Positions 1-10,508 are shown, numbered from the stretch's first letter. The stretch: 64,000 nucleotides of DNA from Kumtagia sp964244725 (GCA_964244725.1 CAXTJQ010000004.1:62001-126000); one strand, 5' to 3'. Notes: generated by a model not told the origin, from the letters alone. A program made the numbers and translations.

Positions 1-202
1 ATTGCCCTGACGGCGCTAAACCGTTTCAGTTCGACAAAGGTTGCATCGCACCATAGCCCGAACCCGGCATCTAGACGTGATGGCCAAGGTGCGAAAACGA
101 ATGTTTCAACACAGATTTCGACGCGAATTGCAAGGCTCGGGTGGGAACGTCAGGCCATCGCCTGAATTCCGTTTCCTGTGAAAACGCTGTCATCGCCCAC
201 GC
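1..202. other. Left-end interval beyond hutD
   Basis: No gene is visible on either strand in this left end; it lies downstream of the hut operon. An inverted TCAGGC/GCCTGA pair (150-165) is present but has no T run on the hut-reading strand, so I do not call it a terminator. Confidence 0.55.
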
Positions 203-783
203 CTATGCCGCGAGGATCGCGATGAGAAGCACGTCCGCGCGCGCCTGCCCATGCGCCAAAAATCCGATCCCGCCGGTAACGACAAGCGCATCGCGCCGCC
301 CAAGACTTATCTCCCGGCTCTCGATGTCGATCCGAACCCGGCCCCGCGCGCAAAAGACGATACCCCACGCGCCGGTCAGGTCGATGGCGGCCTCGCCCTC
401 GATCGCCAGCCGCCGCACGGCATGCCGGAAAGACGCCCCGCGGGTCATGACGTTGAGATCGTCGACCGGCCCGTCGACGAGCGCGCAGGTCGTTCGAGCA
501 TCGGCCGAAAACGACAAAGGCTGCGATGTTGGCGTCAGCGTCACCGGGTCGCGGTCGTCGATGGCAAGAACGACGCCGTCGCCGTTCAGGATGGCCAGCG
601 TTCGATCGATGCCTGGAAAGGACGAGAACGGACCATCCGCACCGACATGGGCCATCGAAACGCGCCATTCGAAGTCGCCCAAGGTCGCTTCGCGCGGGAA
701 AACGGCGATCTCGGCCGTGGAGCCGCCGCCGTTCTTCCACGCCATGACGCGATGGTCGCCGGCGCGGACGATTTCGCAGGCGT

Positions 784-787
<4 letters not shown>
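203..787 (-). CDS. hutD: HutD family protein
   Basis: This 194-residue protein belongs to the HutD family, cupin-like proteins encoded in hut operons. Family studies suggest a role in limiting histidine catabolism rather than catalysing a step. The family hallmark near residues 15-27 (MAWKNGGGSTAEI) is visible and the length is normal. It is the last gene of the leftward hutIHGUD operon: its ATG overlaps the hutU stop by four bases (ATGA), so the two are probably translationally coupled. Identification comes from recalled family similarity and gene context. The biochemical role is not established by anything in the sequence. Confidence 0.9.
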
Positions 788-2454
<1,667 letters not shown>

Positions 2455-2473
2455 ATGTATCCCTCGATGATCG

Positions 2474-3469
2474 TTAAGAAGCCGCGGCGAGGCCGGGCGC
2501 CAGGCGTTCGAGCGCTTCGAGAATCGAACGCAGATGGATGCGGAGGCCCTCGGCTTTCGCGGCGTCGTACTCGAACGGCGGCGCCTCGGTCTTCAGATGC
2601 GTCCGCTCCGTCAATTCCATCTGGATCGCGTGGACCCCCTGCTCTGGCCGGCCGTAGCGCCGCGTCGTCCAGCCGCCCTTGAAGCGGCCGTTGACGACAT
2701 GGCTGTAACCCCCGGCCGCCGCGCAGATGTCGCGCGTCGCCGTCTCGATTGCCGGCGCGCAGCTTCTGCCGTCATTGGTCCCGATGCTGAAATCCGGCAG
2801 GCGGCCCTCGAACAGGAACGGGACGACCGAGCGGATGGAGTGGCAATCGTAGAGGATCGCCACGCCGTGTTCCGCCTTGACGCGCTCGATCTCCGACGCG
2901 AGCGCTTCGTGGTAGGGCTTGTGAAATTGCGTCACGCGACGCGCGGTTTCGGGGTCGTCGGGTTCGGAGCCGGTCGCCCAGAGCGGCTGGTCCTCGAAAT
3001 CCGTTAGCGGGATCAGCCCTGTCGTGTTCTGGCCGGGATAGAGGCTCGCGCCGGTCGGGTCGCGATTGGCGTCGATCACATAGCGATGAAAGGTCGCGCG
3101 GACTGTGGTGGCGTTCGGCAGAAGGCCGTCATAGAGCGTCTCGATATGCCAGTCGGTGTCGGTCAGCAGCCTGCCGGTCGGGTTCAGCTTCTCCCAGATA
3201 TAAGGGGGCACATGTGTCCCCGTGTGCGGCAGACCCAGGATGACCGGCGACCAGCCTTGGCGGGTTTCGACCACGTCGACGCTGCCAATCTCCCCCCGCG
3301 TGGGGGAGATGGCCGGCAGGCCAGAGGGGGGCGCTGTCGCGTCCGGTTCTCCGCTTTTTGACGATCTCGAAACACCGGCCGGGTCGGCATTCGACGTTGC
3401 CCCCCTCTGCCTGCCGGCATCTCCCCCACGAGGGGGGAGATCACTGTCATAGCCGCCGCGCATTGTCAC
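2474..3469 (-). CDS. hutG: N-formylglutamate deformylase carrying a palindromic-repeat N-terminus
   Basis: This enzyme hydrolyses N-formylglutamate to glutamate and formate, the last step of the HutF/HutG branch. The catalytic domain begins near residue 65 with SPVILGLPHTGTHVP and contains the metal-site region YDCHSIRSVVPFL. The frame opens at a GTG whose last two bases fall in the hutH stop (GTGA overlap), which favours this start. Residues of about 10-61 are encoded by a palindromic repeat (3288-3441) and are not part of the normal family domain. An internal GTG at 3274, preceded by a GGGGGAG run from the repeat itself, would give a standard enzyme of about 266 residues. Either the repeat is translated as an extension, or it supplies a new ribosome-binding site. 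Confidence 0.93.
   Translation of the reverse strand: MTMRGGYDSDLPPRGGDAGRQRGATSNADPAGVSRSSKSGEPDATAPPSGLPAISPTRGEIGSVDVVETRQGWSPVILGLPHTGTHVPPYIWEKLNPTGRLLTDTDWHIETLYDGLLPNATTVRATFHRYVIDANRDPTGASLYPGQNTTGLIPLTDFEDQPLWATGSEPDDPETARRVTQFHKPYHEALASEIERVKAEHGVAILYDCHSIRSVVPFLFEGRLPDFSIGTNDGRSCAPAIETATRDICAAAGGYSHVVNGRFKGGWTTRRYGRPEQGVHAIQMELTERTHLKTEAPPFEYDAAKAEGLRIHLRSILEALERLAPGLAAAS
3288..3441. repeat. Palindromic element, family A, at the 5' end of hutG
   Basis: Each end has a small hairpin (ATCTCCCCCC/GGGGGAGAT type). Internal to these, long arms pair across the element: GGCCGGCAGGCCAGAGGGGGGC on one side has its complement on the other. About 65 bases of unique loop lie between the arms. 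A second copy with the same design is inside ileS at 37345-37491. The arms and end hairpins are conserved between the copies while the loop differs, as expected if structure is what is kept. The layout resembles rhizobial intergenic mosaic palindromes, but the family name is not assigned here. Confidence 0.85.
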
Positions 3470-5001
3470 GAGCTCAACTCCGGCAGAATCCCCGCGCTGA
3501 CGCTCGCGTTCAAGCGGCCCGAAGCCACCAGTTCCGCGCCTGCCACCAGATCGCCGGCCATGTAGCGGTCGACCTCCAGCGTCGGCACGACCGACCGCAG
3601 CGCGGCATGCGCCTTGAGAAGTTCCGTTCCCGTCCTGAGCGGCGCTCTGAAATCCACGCCCTGCCCCGCCGTGATCGCCTCAATGCCGACGATGCCGAAC
3701 AGGTTTTCGGTCATCTGCAGCAAGCGGCGCGCGCCGTGGCAGGCCATCGAGACGTGGTCCTCCTGGTTGGCCGAGGTCGGCGTCGAATCGACCGAAGCCG
3801 GATAGGCCATCTGCTTGTTCTCCGACATCAGCGCCGCCGACGTGACTTCGGCGATCATCAGGCCCGAATTCAGCCCCGGTTTACTGGCGAGGAACGCCGG
3901 CAGGCCGAACGACAGCGCGGGGTCGACCAGCAGCGCGATGCGGCGTTGCGCGATTGCGCCGATCTCGCAGACCGCGAGCGCGATCTGGTCGGCGGCGAAC
4001 GCCACCGGCTCGGCGTGGAAATTGCCGCCCGAGACGACCTGTCCGTCTTTCAACACCAACGGATTGTCGGTGACGGCGTTGGCCTCGATCTCAAGCGAAC
4101 GCGCCACGCTGCGCAGCAGGTCGAGGCACGCGCCGTCGACCTGCGGCTGGCAGCGGATGCAATATGGGTCCTGCACGCGCTCGTCGCCTTCGAGGTGGCT
4201 GTCGCGGATCTGCGATCCCTTCAATAGCGCGCGCAGGCTCGCCGCCGTGTCGATCTGGCCGCGATGGCCTCGCAGCTCATGGATCTCGGCATGGAACGGC
4301 GCGGACGAGCCCATCGCCGCGTCGGTCGACAGTGCCCCGGTGATCAGCGCCGATTGCGCGGCGCGGTGGGCGCGGAACAGGCCGGCAAGCGCAAGCGCCG
4401 TCGAAACCTGCGTGCCGTTGATAAGGGCTAGGCCTTCCTTGGCCGCAAAAGCGACCGGCGTGAGGCCGGCCGCGGCGAGCGCGTCGGTCGCCGGCATGCG
4501 CACGCCGGCCAGCCGGACATCGCCGACGCCCATCATCGCGGCCGCCATATGGGCGAGCGGCGCCAGATCGCCGGATGCGCCGACCGAGCCTTTCTCGGGG
4601 ATGATCGGCAGGATGTCGTGCTTGAGCATCGCCTCGATCAGCATCGCCGTCTCAAGCCGGACGCCAGACGCGCCGCGACCGAGCGAGCTGAGCTTCAACG
4701 CCATGACCAACCGGACGATCTCCGGCTTCAGCGGCGCGCCGACGCCGCAGCAATGCGACAGGATCAGGTTGCGCTGCAACGTCTCCACATCGCTGGCCGG
4801 AATGCGGACGCTGGCGAGCTTTCCGAAGCCGGTGTTGATTCCGTAGACCGGATCGCCCTTGGCGACGATGCGCGCGACGGTTTGCGCGGCGCCGGCGATG
4901 TGCTCATGACAGGCAGCATCGAGCGATGGGGTCGCGCCCTCATAAATGGCCTGCCAATCCGACAGCGGCGCCTTCCCCGGCCGCAAGACCAGATCGTTCA
5001 T
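3466..5001 (-). CDS. hutH: Histidine ammonia-lyase
   Basis: HutH removes ammonia from histidine to give urocanate, the first step of the pathway. The Ala-Ser-Gly triad that cyclises into the MIO electrophile is visible in GSVGASGDLAPLAHMAA (about residues 139-155). The frame is open to 5259, but I start at the ATG at 5001: it gives the family N-terminus (MNDLVLRPG), a normal 511 residues, and an ATGA overlap with the hutI stop. The gene ends in a GTGA overlap with hutG. The tight overlaps on both sides indicate one transcriptional and translationally coupled unit. Confidence 0.97.
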   Translation of the reverse strand: MNDLVLRPGKAPLSDWQAIYEGATPSLDAACHEHIAGAAQTVARIVAKGDPVYGINTGFGKLASVRIPASDVETLQRNLILSHCCGVGAPLKPEIVRLVMALKLSSLGRGASGVRLETAMLIEAMLKHDILPIIPEKGSVGASGDLAPLAHMAAAMMGVGDVRLAGVRMPATDALAAAGLTPVAFAAKEGLALINGTQVSTALALAGLFRAHRAAQSALITGALSTDAAMGSSAPFHAEIHELRGHRGQIDTAASLRALLKGSQIRDSHLEGDERVQDPYCIRCQPQVDGACLDLLRSVARSLEIEANAVTDNPLVLKDGQVVSGGNFHAEPVAFAADQIALAVCEIGAIAQRRIALLVDPALSFGLPAFLASKPGLNSGLMIAEVTSAALMSENKQMAYPASVDSTPTSANQEDHVSMACHGARRLLQMTENLFGIVGIEAITAGQGVDFRAPLRTGTELLKAHAALRSVVPTLEVDRYMAGDLVAGAELVASGRLNASVSAGILPELSS

Positions 5002-6233
5002 TCCCCTCTCCACACGCGCGCGTGCAACGGGTTGAACCCCATGCGGTAGACGAGTTCGGCGGGGCGCTCGATATCCCAGATGGCGAAGTCGGCGGATTTG
5101 CCGACCTCCAGCGTTCCGGTCTCGCCCGCCAGGCCCAGCGCGGCGGCGGCGTTGCGGGTTACGCCGAGCAGGCATTCCTCCACGGTCATGCCGAACAGCG
5201 TCGCGGCCATGTTCATGGCCAAAAGCACCGAGGTGAGCGGCGACGTGCCGGGATTGCAATCGGTCGCGACCGCCATCGGCACGCGATGCTGGCGGAACAG
5301 GCCGATGGGTGGCTTCTTCGTCTCGCGAATGAAATAGAACGCCCCGGGCAGGATCGTGGCGACTGTCCCCGAGGCCGCCATCGCCGCCGCGCCGGCCTCG
5401 TCGGTGTATTCGAGATGGTCGGCCGAGAGCGCGCCATGGCGCGCCGCCAGCGCCGCTCCATGCAGGTTGGAAAGCTGATCGGCATGCAGCTTCACGGGCA
5501 GGCCGAGCGCCTTGGCCGCCTCAAGGACTGTCGCGATCTGCTCTGGCGAGAAGGCAAGATGCTCGCAAAATCCGTCGACCGCGTCGGCGAGGCCGAGCCG
5601 GGCGATCGCCGGGAGCATTTCGGCCGCGACCTTGGCGATGTAGCCGTCCTTGTCGCCGTGGGCTTCAGGCGGCAGGGCGTGGGCCCCCAGGAATGTCGTG
5701 CGGACGGACATCGTCCGCACCTCGCCCAGCCGGCGCGCGGCGCGCAGCGATTTGACCTCGTTTTCCAGGTCGAGGCCGTAGCCGGACTTGACCTCGACCG
5801 TGGTGACGCCCTCGGCGATCAGTGCATCGAGGCGCGGAAGTGTCTGGGCGACGAGCTCATCCTCGGCCGTCGCCCTGAGCGACTTCACCGACGACACGAT
5901 GCCGCCGCCCATCCGCGCGACTTCCTCGTAGCTGGCACCGGCCAGCCGCATCTCGAATTCGTTGGCGCGGCTGCCGGCATGGACAAGATGGGTGTGGCAA
6001 TCGATCAGGCCGGGCGTGATCCATCGGCCCTCGCAATCAATGGTTTCCGCATGGCCGGCGAGATCGCCCGGAAGATCGGAGCCGGGTCCCGCGAAAACGA
6101 TCCGGCCGCCGCCTGCCGCGACCGCGCCATTCTCGACGATGCCAAGTCCGGCGGCATCCGCGGCCATCGTCGCCAGACGCGCATTTCGCCAGACGCACAT
6201 GCGCGGTTCAGGTTGATGTCCGCTGCCCGACAT
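4998..6233 (-). CDS. hutI: Imidazolonepropionase
   Basis: This amidohydrolase-superfamily enzyme hydrolyses imidazolonepropionate to N-formimino-L-glutamate, the third step of histidine breakdown. It has 411 residues, as is typical. The metal-binding HxH motif lies in LIDCHTHLVHAG (about residues 77-88), and the C-terminal DCNPGTSP and amidohydrolase barrel signatures are recognisable. It is the first gene of the leftward hut operon. Its ATG lies only about 18 bases from the perfect palindrome at 6251-6286, so a repressor bound there would directly block initiation of this transcript. Confidence 0.97.
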   Translation of the reverse strand: MSGSGHQPEPRMCVWRNARLATMAADAAGLGIVENGAVAAGGGRIVFAGPGSDLPGDLAGHAETIDCEGRWITPGLIDCHTHLVHAGSRANEFEMRLAGASYEEVARMGGGIVSSVKSLRATAEDELVAQTLPRLDALIAEGVTTVEVKSGYGLDLENEVKSLRAARRLGEVRTMSVRTTFLGAHALPPEAHGDKDGYIAKVAAEMLPAIARLGLADAVDGFCEHLAFSPEQIATVLEAAKALGLPVKLHADQLSNLHGAALAARHGALSADHLEYTDEAGAAAMAASGTVATILPGAFYFIRETKKPPIGLFRQHRVPMAVATDCNPGTSPLTSVLLAMNMAATLFGMTVEECLLGVTRNAAAALGLAGETGTLEVGKSADFAIWDIERPAELVYRMGFNPLHARVWRGE

Positions 6234-6250
6234 CGCTTTTCCGTTTTCAA

Positions 6251-6286
6251 TCGATCCTTGATATGTATAGACATATCAAGGATCGA
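6251..6286. promoter_or_regulatory. Probable HutC operator
   Basis: This is a perfect inverted repeat with 16-base arms (TCGATCCTTGATATGT and its complement) around the four-base spacer ATAG, in the 152-base divergent gap between hutI and hutF. Its core TGTATAGACA resembles the TGTATA-type half-sites bound by HutC repressors of the GntR family. hutC is the second gene of the rightward unit, so the regulator is encoded beside its likely target. The palindrome is seen directly; its assignment as the HutC site is inferred from position and family knowledge. Confidence 0.75.
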
Positions 6287-6385
6287 CGCAAGCGGATGGC
6301 TCGCCGACATGCAGACAATTTCGCCTCGCCTTGCCTGGCTCGAAAAACTAAAGGCAGTTGACGCTTCTACGGACAATACCGAGCG

Positions 6386-7732
6386 ATGACCGCCATTTTC
6401 GCCGTAAGCGCCCTCTTGGCCACCGGTTGGGCGGATAACCTGCGCGTCGAATTCGATGGCCTCGAAATCTCGTCGATCGAATCCGGCGCGATTCCCCAGC
6501 CTGGCGACGAGCGCTGCGAAATCCTCGTCCCGGCCATGCCTAACCTCCACAGCCACGCTTTCCAGCGCGGCATGGCGGGGCTGGCCGAGACGCGCGGGCC
6601 GGGCGCCGACAGTTTCTGGAGCTGGCGCGAGGTGATGTACCGCTTCGCGTTGAGCATGACGCCGGGCCAGGTGGAGGCCGTGGCGGCGCATCTCTATGTC
6701 GAGATGCTGGAGGCCGGCTTCGGCCGCGTCGGCGAGTTCCACTACCTGCATCACGACCAGCGCGGACGGCGCTACGCCAACATCGCCGAGATGGCGGAGC
6801 GCATCGCGGCGGCGGCGCACGCGACCGGCATCGGTCTGACGCTGCTCCCGGTCTTCTATGCGCATTCCGGTTTCGGCGGGCTGACGCCGAACGAGGGCCA
6901 GCGCCGTTTCATCAACGATTTCAATTTTTTCGATAGACTCCATCAAGCCAGCCGGAAGGCCGTTGAAGGCATCCCGAACGCCATCGTTGGCGTCGCGCCG
7001 CACAGCCTTCGCGCCGTGACGGCCAAGGAGCTCGTAGACGTCGCCGCGCTCGGCGCGGGCGGCCCGGTCCACATCCATGTCGCAGAGCAGGTTCGCGAGG
7101 TCGAGGACAGCCTCGCCTGGTCCGGCGCGCGGCCGCTCGAATGGCTGCTCGACCACGCGCCGGTCGATGCGCGCTGGTGCCTCGTCCACGCCACCCATAT
7201 GAGCGAGCGCGAAACGGTCGCCATGGCGCGGTCCGGCGCGGTCGCGGGGCTCTGCCCGATCACCGAAGCCAATCTCGGCGACGGCATTTTCTCCGCGGCG
7301 TCGTTCAGGGACCATGGCGGACGGTTCGGAATCGGGTCCGACTCGAATGTGCTGATCGGGGTGGCGGACGAGTTGCGCCAACTCGAATATTCGCAGCGGC
7401 TGTTCCATCGACAGCGCAACGTGCTGGCCGAACCCGGGGCCTCGAACGGACGCGCGCTGTTCGATGCGGCGCTGGCAGGGGGCAACCAGGCGCTCGGCGG
7501 CCTGCCGAGCGGGATCGTCGCCGGCGGCGCGGCGAATTTCGTGTCGCTCGACGCGTCGCCCGTCCCGCGATCCGGCGACGCGGTGCTCGACGCCTGGATC
7601 TTCGCCAAGGGCGCGAGGGTCGACGGCGTCTGGGTTGGCGGACGCAAGGTCGTCAGCGGCGGACGGCATCATCGTCGCGAGGCGATCGCAAGGGCGTTCC
7701 GCGAGACGATGGCCGCGATGCTCGCGGCGTGA
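6386..7732 (+). CDS. hutF: Formimidoylglutamate deiminase
   Basis: HutF converts N-formimino-L-glutamate to N-formyl-L-glutamate and ammonia, feeding HutG. This 448-residue amidohydrolase-superfamily protein shows the metal-binding HSH motif in MPNLHSHAFQRGM (about residues 51-63), a conserved LVHATHMS segment near 268-275, and the GSDSNV aspartate site near 317. HutF together with HutG, and no formiminoglutamase or formiminotransferase gene, assigns the locus to the five-step deiminase/deformylase pathway. It is transcribed divergently from hutI and followed 13 bases later by hutC. Confidence 0.96.
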   Translation: MTAIFAVSALLATGWADNLRVEFDGLEISSIESGAIPQPGDERCEILVPAMPNLHSHAFQRGMAGLAETRGPGADSFWSWREVMYRFALSMTPGQVEAVAAHLYVEMLEAGFGRVGEFHYLHHDQRGRRYANIAEMAERIAAAAHATGIGLTLLPVFYAHSGFGGLTPNEGQRRFINDFNFFDRLHQASRKAVEGIPNAIVGVAPHSLRAVTAKELVDVAALGAGGPVHIHVAEQVREVEDSLAWSGARPLEWLLDHAPVDARWCLVHATHMSERETVAMARSGAVAGLCPITEANLGDGIFSAASFRDHGGRFGIGSDSNVLIGVADELRQLEYSQRLFHRQRNVLAEPGASNGRALFDAALAGGNQALGGLPSGIVAGGAANFVSLDASPVPRSGDAVLDAWIFAKGARVDGVWVGGRKVVSGGRHHRREAIARAFRETMAAMLAA

Positions 7733-7745
7733 ACGGGTCGTCCCG

Positions 7746-8480
7746 ATGACAGTCGCCATCCCAATCGTCGCGACACGGTCGCTGCATCAGCGCATTGTGT
7801 CCGACATCGGCGACCGGATCCTCTCCGGCGAATGGCCGGCGGGTTTTCGCATCCCCTACGAATACGAATTGTCGGCGCAATACGGCTGCTCGCGCATGAC
7901 GGTGAACAAGGCGCTGTCGCAGCTTGCTAAGGCGGGGCTGATCGAACGGCGGCGGCGGTCGGGCAGTTTCGTACGGACGCCGCAGTCGCAAGCCGCGATC
8001 CTCGAGATTCATGACATCAAGGCGGAGGTGGCGGCGCTCGGCCTGCCCTATCGCTATTTGATCGGCGAGAAGCGGACCCGCCGGAGCAATGCGGACGATC
8101 GCGCCCGTCTCGGCCTCGCGGGCGCGTCGCCGGTGCTTCGCCTGGATTGCCTGCATGTGGCCGGCGAGCGACCGTTCTGCCACGAGGACCGGTTGATCAA
8201 TCTCGCGGTTGTGCCGAAAGCCGCGGGCGAGGCCTTCGGCGAGATCGCGCCTGGCCCATGGCTGATCGAACGCGTACCGTGGAGCGCCGCCGAGCACCGC
8301 ATCCGCGCCACGGGGGCTTGCCCGCCAATCGCCGAGGCGCTCGATATCGACGCCGGAGCGCCGGTTCTGGTCGTCGAGCGCCAGACCTGGAGCGCCGAGC
8401 AGCCGGTGACGCATGTGCGCTTCACCTATCCCGGCGACCGCCAGACGCTGGTGGCGCGGTTCACGCCATCGCAGGGGTAG
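7746..8480 (+). CDS. hutC: Histidine utilisation repressor (GntR family)
   Basis: HutC represses hut operons until urocanate binds it. The 244-residue product has an N-terminal GntR winged helix-turn-helix (about residues 10-70, with YEYELSAQYGCSRMTVNKAL as its recognition region) and a C-terminal UTRA ligand-binding domain (about 90-240). I start at the ATG at 7746, 13 bases after hutF, because it places the DNA-binding domain at the expected distance; the longer open frame would run back through hutF. It probably binds the palindrome at 6251-6286 and so controls both divergent units, including itself. Confidence 0.94.
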   Translation: MTVAIPIVATRSLHQRIVSDIGDRILSGEWPAGFRIPYEYELSAQYGCSRMTVNKALSQLAKAGLIERRRRSGSFVRTPQSQAAILEIHDIKAEVAALGLPYRYLIGEKRTRRSNADDRARLGLAGASPVLRLDCLHVAGERPFCHEDRLINLAVVPKAAGEAFGEIAPGPWLIERVPWSAAEHRIRATGACPPIAEALDIDAGAPVLVVERQTWSAEQPVTHVRFTYPGDRQTLVARFTPSQG

Positions 8481-8487
8481 CGATCGA

Positions 8488-8835
8488 CTACGAAACCGCC
8501 GCCGTGATGATGATTTCGACCTTGTAGTCCGCGGTCGCGAGCTTGGCCTCGCCGGTGGCGCGCGCGGGGGTGTTGCCCTGCGGGACCCAGGCGTCCCAGA
8601 CCGCGTTCATCTCGGCGAAGGTCGACATGTCGGCCAGCCAGATGATCGCCTGCAGGATCTTGGTCTTGTCGGTCCCGGCCTTGGCGAGCGCCGCGTCGAT
8701 CGCGGCGAGGACCGCCTTCGTCTGCGAGGTCACGCTTTCCCCCGGCGCGCCGACCTGGCCAGCGAGGTAGACGGTGTCATTGTGGATGACGATGTCGCTC
8801 ATGCGCGGACCGGCGTCGATTCTGCGGATGGTCAT
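8488..8835 (-). CDS. RidA family deaminase
   Basis: RidA proteins hydrolyse reactive enamine/imine intermediates made by PLP enzymes and amino-acid oxidases, releasing ammonia. The 115-residue product has the family's characteristic C-terminal half, including the arginine that binds the substrate carboxylate (in NTPARATGEAKL, about residues 89-100). It lies 32 bases downstream of a gene for an FAD-dependent amine oxidase on the same strand, a sensible pairing because such oxidases produce imines. It converges on hutC with an 8-base gap. The exact subgroup and substrate cannot be told from the sequence. Confidence 0.9.
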   Translation of the reverse strand: MTIRRIDAGPRMSDIVIHNDTVYLAGQVGAPGESVTSQTKAVLAAIDAALAKAGTDKTKILQAIIWLADMSTFAEMNAVWDAWVPQGNTPARATGEAKLATADYKVEIIITAAVS

Positions 8836-8867
8836 GGAAGTGTCTCCCGGGAGGTTCGGTCGTCCGG

Positions 8868-9986
8868 CTACGCGAGCCGGAAGCGGTTGGGCGAAAGCGC
8901 CGCGACGACCGATTCCGTCTCGGCCGGCGGCGTCGCCCGCCTTATCAGGCTTCCGGCCAGCCTTGACAAGCCAGGCGATGTCTGAATGCCGTAACCGCCC
9001 TGCCCGGCCAGCCAGAAGAAGCTTTCCGCGGTCCTGTCGAAGCCCGCGACCGGCGTCTTATCGGAAGCGAAGGTCCTGAGGCCGGCCCAGCTTCGCTCGA
9101 CATGGGTGACCGGGACGGTCACCGCCTGTTCGTAGCGGTCGAGACCCTCGGCGAGGATCAAGTCGTCGACGAACGCGTCATGCGGCTCGACAGGGACCTG
9201 GTCGGCGGGCGACACGAACAGGCGTCCGCCGTCGGGCTTGGCGTACCATTGCTCGGCGACATCGCCGAACAGGGGCCAACGACGCGTGTCGTACCCTTCG
9301 GGCGCGGGCAGCACGGCGATCGAACGGCGCTTGGGCTGCAGCCCGACCGGCGCGACGCCGCAGGCCTCGGCGACCTTGTCGGCCCACGCGCCCGCCGCGT
9401 TCACGACGATGCGCGCGGACAAGGTCAGGTCGCCGGCCTCGATGCGCCAGCCGCCCGCGCGAAATTCCCCGCCGATCACCGGGCGGCCTGTCAGCAGGCG
9501 CGCGCCGTGGTCCCTGGCCGATCGCAGCCATCCGTGATGAAGCGCGGCGACATCGATATCCTGCGCATCGGGCTCGTAGGCGGCTGCGGCGAGACGCTCG
9601 ATGTTCAGGATCGGAACCATGGCGAGCGCCTGCGCCGGATCGATCTCCAGCAGGCCGTCGCCCTCGGCCAGCGACTGCCGATGCAGATCGAGCCCGTCGA
9701 AATCCGCGACGTTGAGGATGCCGCGCGGCGACAGCAGCGGATTGGGGAAGAGCGATCTGTCGGCCGCGGCAAACAGCGGCGCGCTGGCGCGGCTCAGCGC
9801 GCGGATGACGGCATTGCCGTAATTGCGGATGAAGATCGCCGCCGACCGTCCCGTCGAATGGTATCCGGGAAAGCTCTCCTGCTCGAGGATGACGACGCTG
9901 TAGTCGGACGCCAGATCCGCGGCGACGCCCGCCCCGGCGATGCCCGCTCCGATGACGACGATGTCGGCTTCGAGTTGTTCCGTCAC
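8868..9986 (-). CDS. FAD-dependent amine/amino-acid oxidoreductase (DAO family)
   Basis: The protein starts with a classical FAD Rossmann fingerprint (DIVVIGAGIAGAGVAADLA, about residues 8-26) and has the D-amino-acid-oxidase family organisation, with a second conserved region near the C-terminus (WLAGQGGYGIQTSPG). I prefer the GTG start at 9986 (372 residues), which puts the fingerprint at the usual distance from the N-terminus; the frame is open to 10034. The substrate is probably an amino acid or other amine. The adjacent RidA gene fits with imine production, and the nearby hut operon suggests amino-acid catabolism, but this is inference. Confidence 0.88.
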   Translation of the reverse strand: MTEQLEADIVVIGAGIAGAGVAADLASDYSVVILEQESFPGYHSTGRSAAIFIRNYGNAVIRALSRASAPLFAAADRSLFPNPLLSPRGILNVADFDGLDLHRQSLAEGDGLLEIDPAQALAMVPILNIERLAAAAYEPDAQDIDVAALHHGWLRSARDHGARLLTGRPVIGGEFRAGGWRIEAGDLTLSARIVVNAAGAWADKVAEACGVAPVGLQPKRRSIAVLPAPEGYDTRRWPLFGDVAEQWYAKPDGGRLFVSPADQVPVEPHDAFVDDLILAEGLDRYEQAVTVPVTHVERSWAGLRTFASDKTPVAGFDRTAESFFWLAGQGGYGIQTSPGLSRLAGSLIRRATPPAETESVVAALSPNRFRLA

Positions 9987-10169
9987 GACGATCCCATTGC
10001 GCACGATCCGCGATGACACATCGGCAATAAGCACGGTGCTGGCAAGACCGCATCGCCGGCGTTAACTGAGACCGTCGCGACGCCGGGAGCACGTTTTTGG
10101 GGCGCGACTTGCAGTTGATCGCGGGCAATGGCATGTCAAAGGAATCAATCTGCCTTTGGAGCGCCGAGA

Positions 10170-10508
10170 ATGGAATACCGTCAGGTAACGGACGACTATG
10201 CGGTTTCCGCGCAGATCGCGCCGGGCGACCTTCCGGCGATCAAGGCCGCGGGCTTCAAGGGCATGATCTGCAACCGGCCGGACGACGAGCAGCCGGGCCA
10301 GCCGAGCGCGGCCGAGATCGGCAAGGCGGCCGAGGCTGCGGGCATCAAGTTCCGACATATCCCGTTCACCAGCGGCCAGATGACCGAAGATCATATCGAG
10401 GCGATGGCGCGCGCGCTCGACGAGATGGAAGGGCCGATCTTGGCCTATTGCCGCTCGGGCGCGCGCTCCACCAACGTCTACATCGCCGCCAAGGATTCGG
10501 ACTACTAG
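10170..10508 (+). CDS. TIGR01244/DUF442-type phosphatase-like protein
   Basis: This 112-residue protein matches the family of small dual-specificity-phosphatase-like domains, annotated as TIGR01244 sulfur transferases or the phosphatase part of beta-lactamase-hydrolase-like proteins. The cysteine P-loop (YCRSGARSTNVY, about residues 92-103) and the upstream NRPDDEQ segment are visible. I chose the ATG at 10170 because the family begins with a short strand close to MEYRQV; the open frame reaches 10128. In related bacteria such domains are linked to sulfide metabolism. No such partner is present here, so its role is open. Confidence 0.85.
   Translation: MEYRQVTDDYAVSAQIAPGDLPAIKAAGFKGMICNRPDDEQPGQPSAAEIGKAAEAAGIKFRHIPFTSGQMTEDHIEAMARALDEMEGPILAYCRSGARSTNVYIAAKDSDY

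Noticed and set aside
150..165. Inverted TCAGGC/GCCTGA after hutD as terminator
   Set aside because: No T run follows on the strand of hut transcription and the stem is only six base pairs.
4926..6389. 487-codon frame antisense to hutI
   Set aside because: Shadow frame with repeated Arg/Gly/His composition and no recognisable motif.
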